Assembly (NCBI GenBank): GCA_003512805.1
Contig: DOOK01000029.1
Span: forward strand, 1-7,474
Direction of reading: 5' to 3'
DNA: 7,474 bases
Origin: Erwinia sp.
Lineage (GTDB): Bacteria; Pseudomonadota; Gammaproteobacteria; Enterobacterales; Enterobacteriaceae
Shown here one piece after another: positions 6,173 through 7,474 of this stretch. The notes below the pieces were generated by a model. That model was not told where the DNA came from. It saw only the letters and a list, made by a program, of their open reading frames with translations, and ran no database searches. Position 1 is the first letter of the stretch. Each line of letters begins with the position of its first letter. The translations under genes were made by a program, and so were the position numbers.

Positions 6173-6841
6173 ATGTTAAAGCGTTTATTTGTCACTGGCA
6201 CCGATACAGAAGTGGGTAAAACAGTGGTCAGCCGCGCGCTCTTGCAGACGCTGTCCGAAGGTGGCCGGCGCGTGGCGGGCTACAAACCGGTTGCCAAAAG
6301 CAGCCATCAGACCGAAGAGGGGCCGCGCAACAAGGACGCGCTCGTGCTACAGGCTTCTTCTTCCGTTGCGCTTCCTTATTCCGTTATTAACCCACTGACC
6401 CTGCTGGATGACGAGATCAGTACCAGTCGTGACGCCATCATCAACTATCATACGCTGAGCGAAGGCCTTGATGCGCTGTCGACTCAGGTAGATTCTGTTG
6501 TTGTGGAAGGTACCGGCGGCTGGCATAGCCTGATGAACGACCTGCGGCCGCTTTCCGCCTGGGCGGTGGATGAGCAGCTGCCGGTAATCATGGTGGTGGG
6601 CATCAAGCTGGGCTGCATCAGTCATGCGCTGTTGACGGCGCAGGCGATAGCGAACGATGGGTTGCCGTTGCTGGGCTGGGTCGCTAACCGCATCAATCCG
6701 GGGCTGGCGCACTATGCGGAAATTATTGATGTGCTAACGCAAAAAATCCCGGCACCGCTACTGGGCGAGCTGCCGTACCTGCCGAAACCGGAGCAGCGCG
6801 AGCTGGCCCGTTATCTTGATTTGAGCGCGCTCCGTCAGTAA
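6173..6841 (+). CDS. ynfK: YnfK/BioD2, ATP-dependent dethiobiotin synthetase paralogue
   Basis: Belongs to the BioD family, which forms the ureido ring of dethiobiotin from diaminopelargonate, CO2 and ATP in the cytoplasm. It is 222 residues (231 in E. coli YnfK) and matches YnfK better than BioD in its middle and end. The P-loop GTDTEVGKT is at residues 9-17, GYKPVA with catalytic-type K38 at 36-41, the Mg-binding region at NKDALVL (53-59), VEGTGGW at 111-117, and the base-binding VANRINPG near 172-180. The start is ATG 6173 with GAGAGG at 6165-6170; an in-frame ATG at 6122 would add 17 residues with no homology and no ribosome site. It follows mlc in the same direction, as in E. coli. Whether it makes biotin in vivo is unclear, since the main bioD normally sits in the bio operon; the key residues are present. 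Confidence 0.93.
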   Translation: MLKRLFVTGTDTEVGKTVVSRALLQTLSEGGRRVAGYKPVAKSSHQTEEGPRNKDALVLQASSSVALPYSVINPLTLLDDEISTSRDAIINYHTLSEGLDALSTQVDSVVVEGTGGWHSLMNDLRPLSAWAVDEQLPVIMVVGIKLGCISHALLTAQAIANDGLPLLGWVANRINPGLAHYAEIIDVLTQKIPAPLLGELPYLPKPEQRELARYLDLSALRQ

Positions 6842-6879
6842 CCGAAAAAGCCACCGTTCCCCCTTTTCCTTTCTTCCTG

Positions 6880-6910
6880 CCGCTGCAGCCTCCGCTGTAG
6901 CGGTTTTTTT
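6880..6910 (+). terminator. Rho-independent terminator after ynfK
   Basis: A nine-pair stem (CCGCTGCAG with CTGTAGCGG, one G-U pair), a six-base loop CCTCCG and seven T at 6904-6910 follow the ynfK stop by 38 bases. It marks the end of the ynfK transcript and separates it from the efflux gene. A pyrimidine-rich tract (about 6852-6881) precedes the stem. Confidence 0.88.
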
Positions 6911-6975
6911 ATTGTTGCAGCGCACAAACAGGAAACATCCGGCGTCAATCCAGGCCAGAATAGAACGGACAACAC

Positions 6976-6982
6976 TAAGGAG
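6976..6982 (+). promoter_or_regulatory. Strong ribosome binding site of the DHA2 efflux gene
   Basis: TAAGGAG is a seven-base perfect complement to the 16S rRNA tail, four bases before the ATG at 6987. It fixes the start of the partial gene. I see no convincing promoter or operator in the 76 bases between the terminator and this start. Confidence 0.7.
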
Positions 6983-6986
6983 CGGT

Positions 6987-7474
6987 ATGACTGAAACAGC
7001 ACACACCGGGGTGAGCCATCGCCACTGGATACTGATCGCCGCAATGCTGGCGATGTTTATGGCGGCGATTGAGGTGACTATCGTCGCGACGGCCATGCCC
7101 ACTATCGTGGCAGAACTGGGGGGATTTGCGCAATTTGGCTGGGTTTTTTCCGTTTACCTGCTGACCCAGGCGGTCAGCGTGCCGCTTTACGGCAGGCTCG
7201 CCGATTTATGGGGCAGGAAACGCGTCTTCTTTATGGGCACGTCGCTGTTCCTTATCGGCTCGGTGCTGTGCGGGTTCGCGCCCAATATGAGCTGGCTGAT
7301 CCTTTTTCGTGCCGTACAGGGGCTGGGCGCGGGGGCAATTATGCCGCTGACGGCGACCATTATTGCTGACGTCTACTCGCCGAAAGAACGAGCGGGCATC
7401 CAGGGCTGGCTGTCCAGCGTCTGGGGCGTGGCGGCAGTAGTAGGGCCCCTCACCGGCGCCTGGATAGTGGCACA
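6987..7474 (+). CDS. DHA2-family (14-TM) MFS drug efflux transporter, N-terminal part
   Basis: An inner-membrane proton antiporter of the EmrB/QacA type; specificity cannot be read from the fragment. The 162 visible codons run open to the right edge, about a third of a usual 14-helix protein (450-520 residues). TM1 carries AAIEVTIVATAMPTI (26-40), the DHA2 TM1 motif with E29 where many members have D. Motif A, GRLADLWGRKRVFF, is at 69-82; RAVQGLGAGAIMP (108-120) is the conserved TM4 block; the antiporter motif C, GVAAVVGPLTG, is at 147-157. No adapter-protein gene (EmrA type) or regulator lies upstream, and the gene has its own strong ribosome site after the ynfK terminator, so it is a separate transcription unit. 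I do not assign a gene name. Confidence 0.9.
   Translation, partial: MTETAHTGVSHRHWILIAAMLAMFMAAIEVTIVATAMPTIVAELGGFAQFGWVFSVYLLTQAVSVPLYGRLADLWGRKRVFFMGTSLFLIGSVLCGFAPNMSWLILFRAVQGLGAGAIMPLTATIIADVYSPKERAGIQGWLSSVWGVAAVVGPLTGAWIVA

Noticed and set aside
1..7474. Mobile elements, CRISPR arrays, tRNA genes or a defence island
   Set aside because: No transposase, integrase, regularly spaced repeats, tRNA-like cloverleaf or defence domains were seen; gene content is core enterobacterial apart from the msrA-betT junction and the DHA2 gene.

Overview
The window looks like ordinary chromosomal DNA of an enterobacterium (Enterobacterales). Four consecutive genes, ynfM, ynfL, mlc (dgsA) and ynfK (bioD2), have the order and orientation I recall from the Escherichia coli K-12 chromosome, and their proteins match the E. 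coli ones over full length by eye. The gene beyond ynfM is different: E. coli has asr there, whereas here there is a short-type msrA and then betT. This suggests a relative outside Escherichia; Erwiniaceae (Pantoea/Erwinia/Mixta) is a guess from context, not proven. I see no phage, insertion sequence, CRISPR array, tRNA or rRNA, and no candidate for a new multi-gene system.

Layout, left to right. Bases 1-14 are the end of an Illumina sequencing adapter, not genome, so the sequence really begins at base 15. Bases 15-1518 (minus) hold the first 501 codons of betT, the choline transporter; its C-terminal part lies off the contig. The 395-base gap to msrA carries a good minus-strand promoter for betT overlapped by a BetI-like palindrome, then a leader of about 190 bases with an unattached perfect Shine-Dalgarno sequence. 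msrA (1914-2441, plus) converges on ynfM (2481-3716, minus), with a palindromic terminator between them. ynfM is divergent from its LysR-type neighbour ynfL (3812-4711, plus).

Next is mlc (4826-6042, plus), preceded by a CRP-like site, a promoter and a Mlc-type palindrome that contains the ribosome binding site. Its reading frame is broken by one missing base in a C run at 5747-5749; adding one base restores a full-length 405-residue Mlc. ynfK (6173-6841, plus) encodes the second dethiobiotin synthetase and ends at a strong terminator. From 6987 to the right edge is the start of a DHA2-family drug efflux pump.

The genes do not form one pathway. betT imports choline for osmoprotection, msrA repairs oxidised methionine, ynfL/ynfM form a regulator-efflux pair, mlc is a sugar-uptake repressor, and ynfK belongs to biotin-type metabolism. 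The points most worth checking are the mlc frameshift (real mutation or assembly error), the adapter remnant, and the BetI-like control of a betT that has no betIBA beside its promoter.
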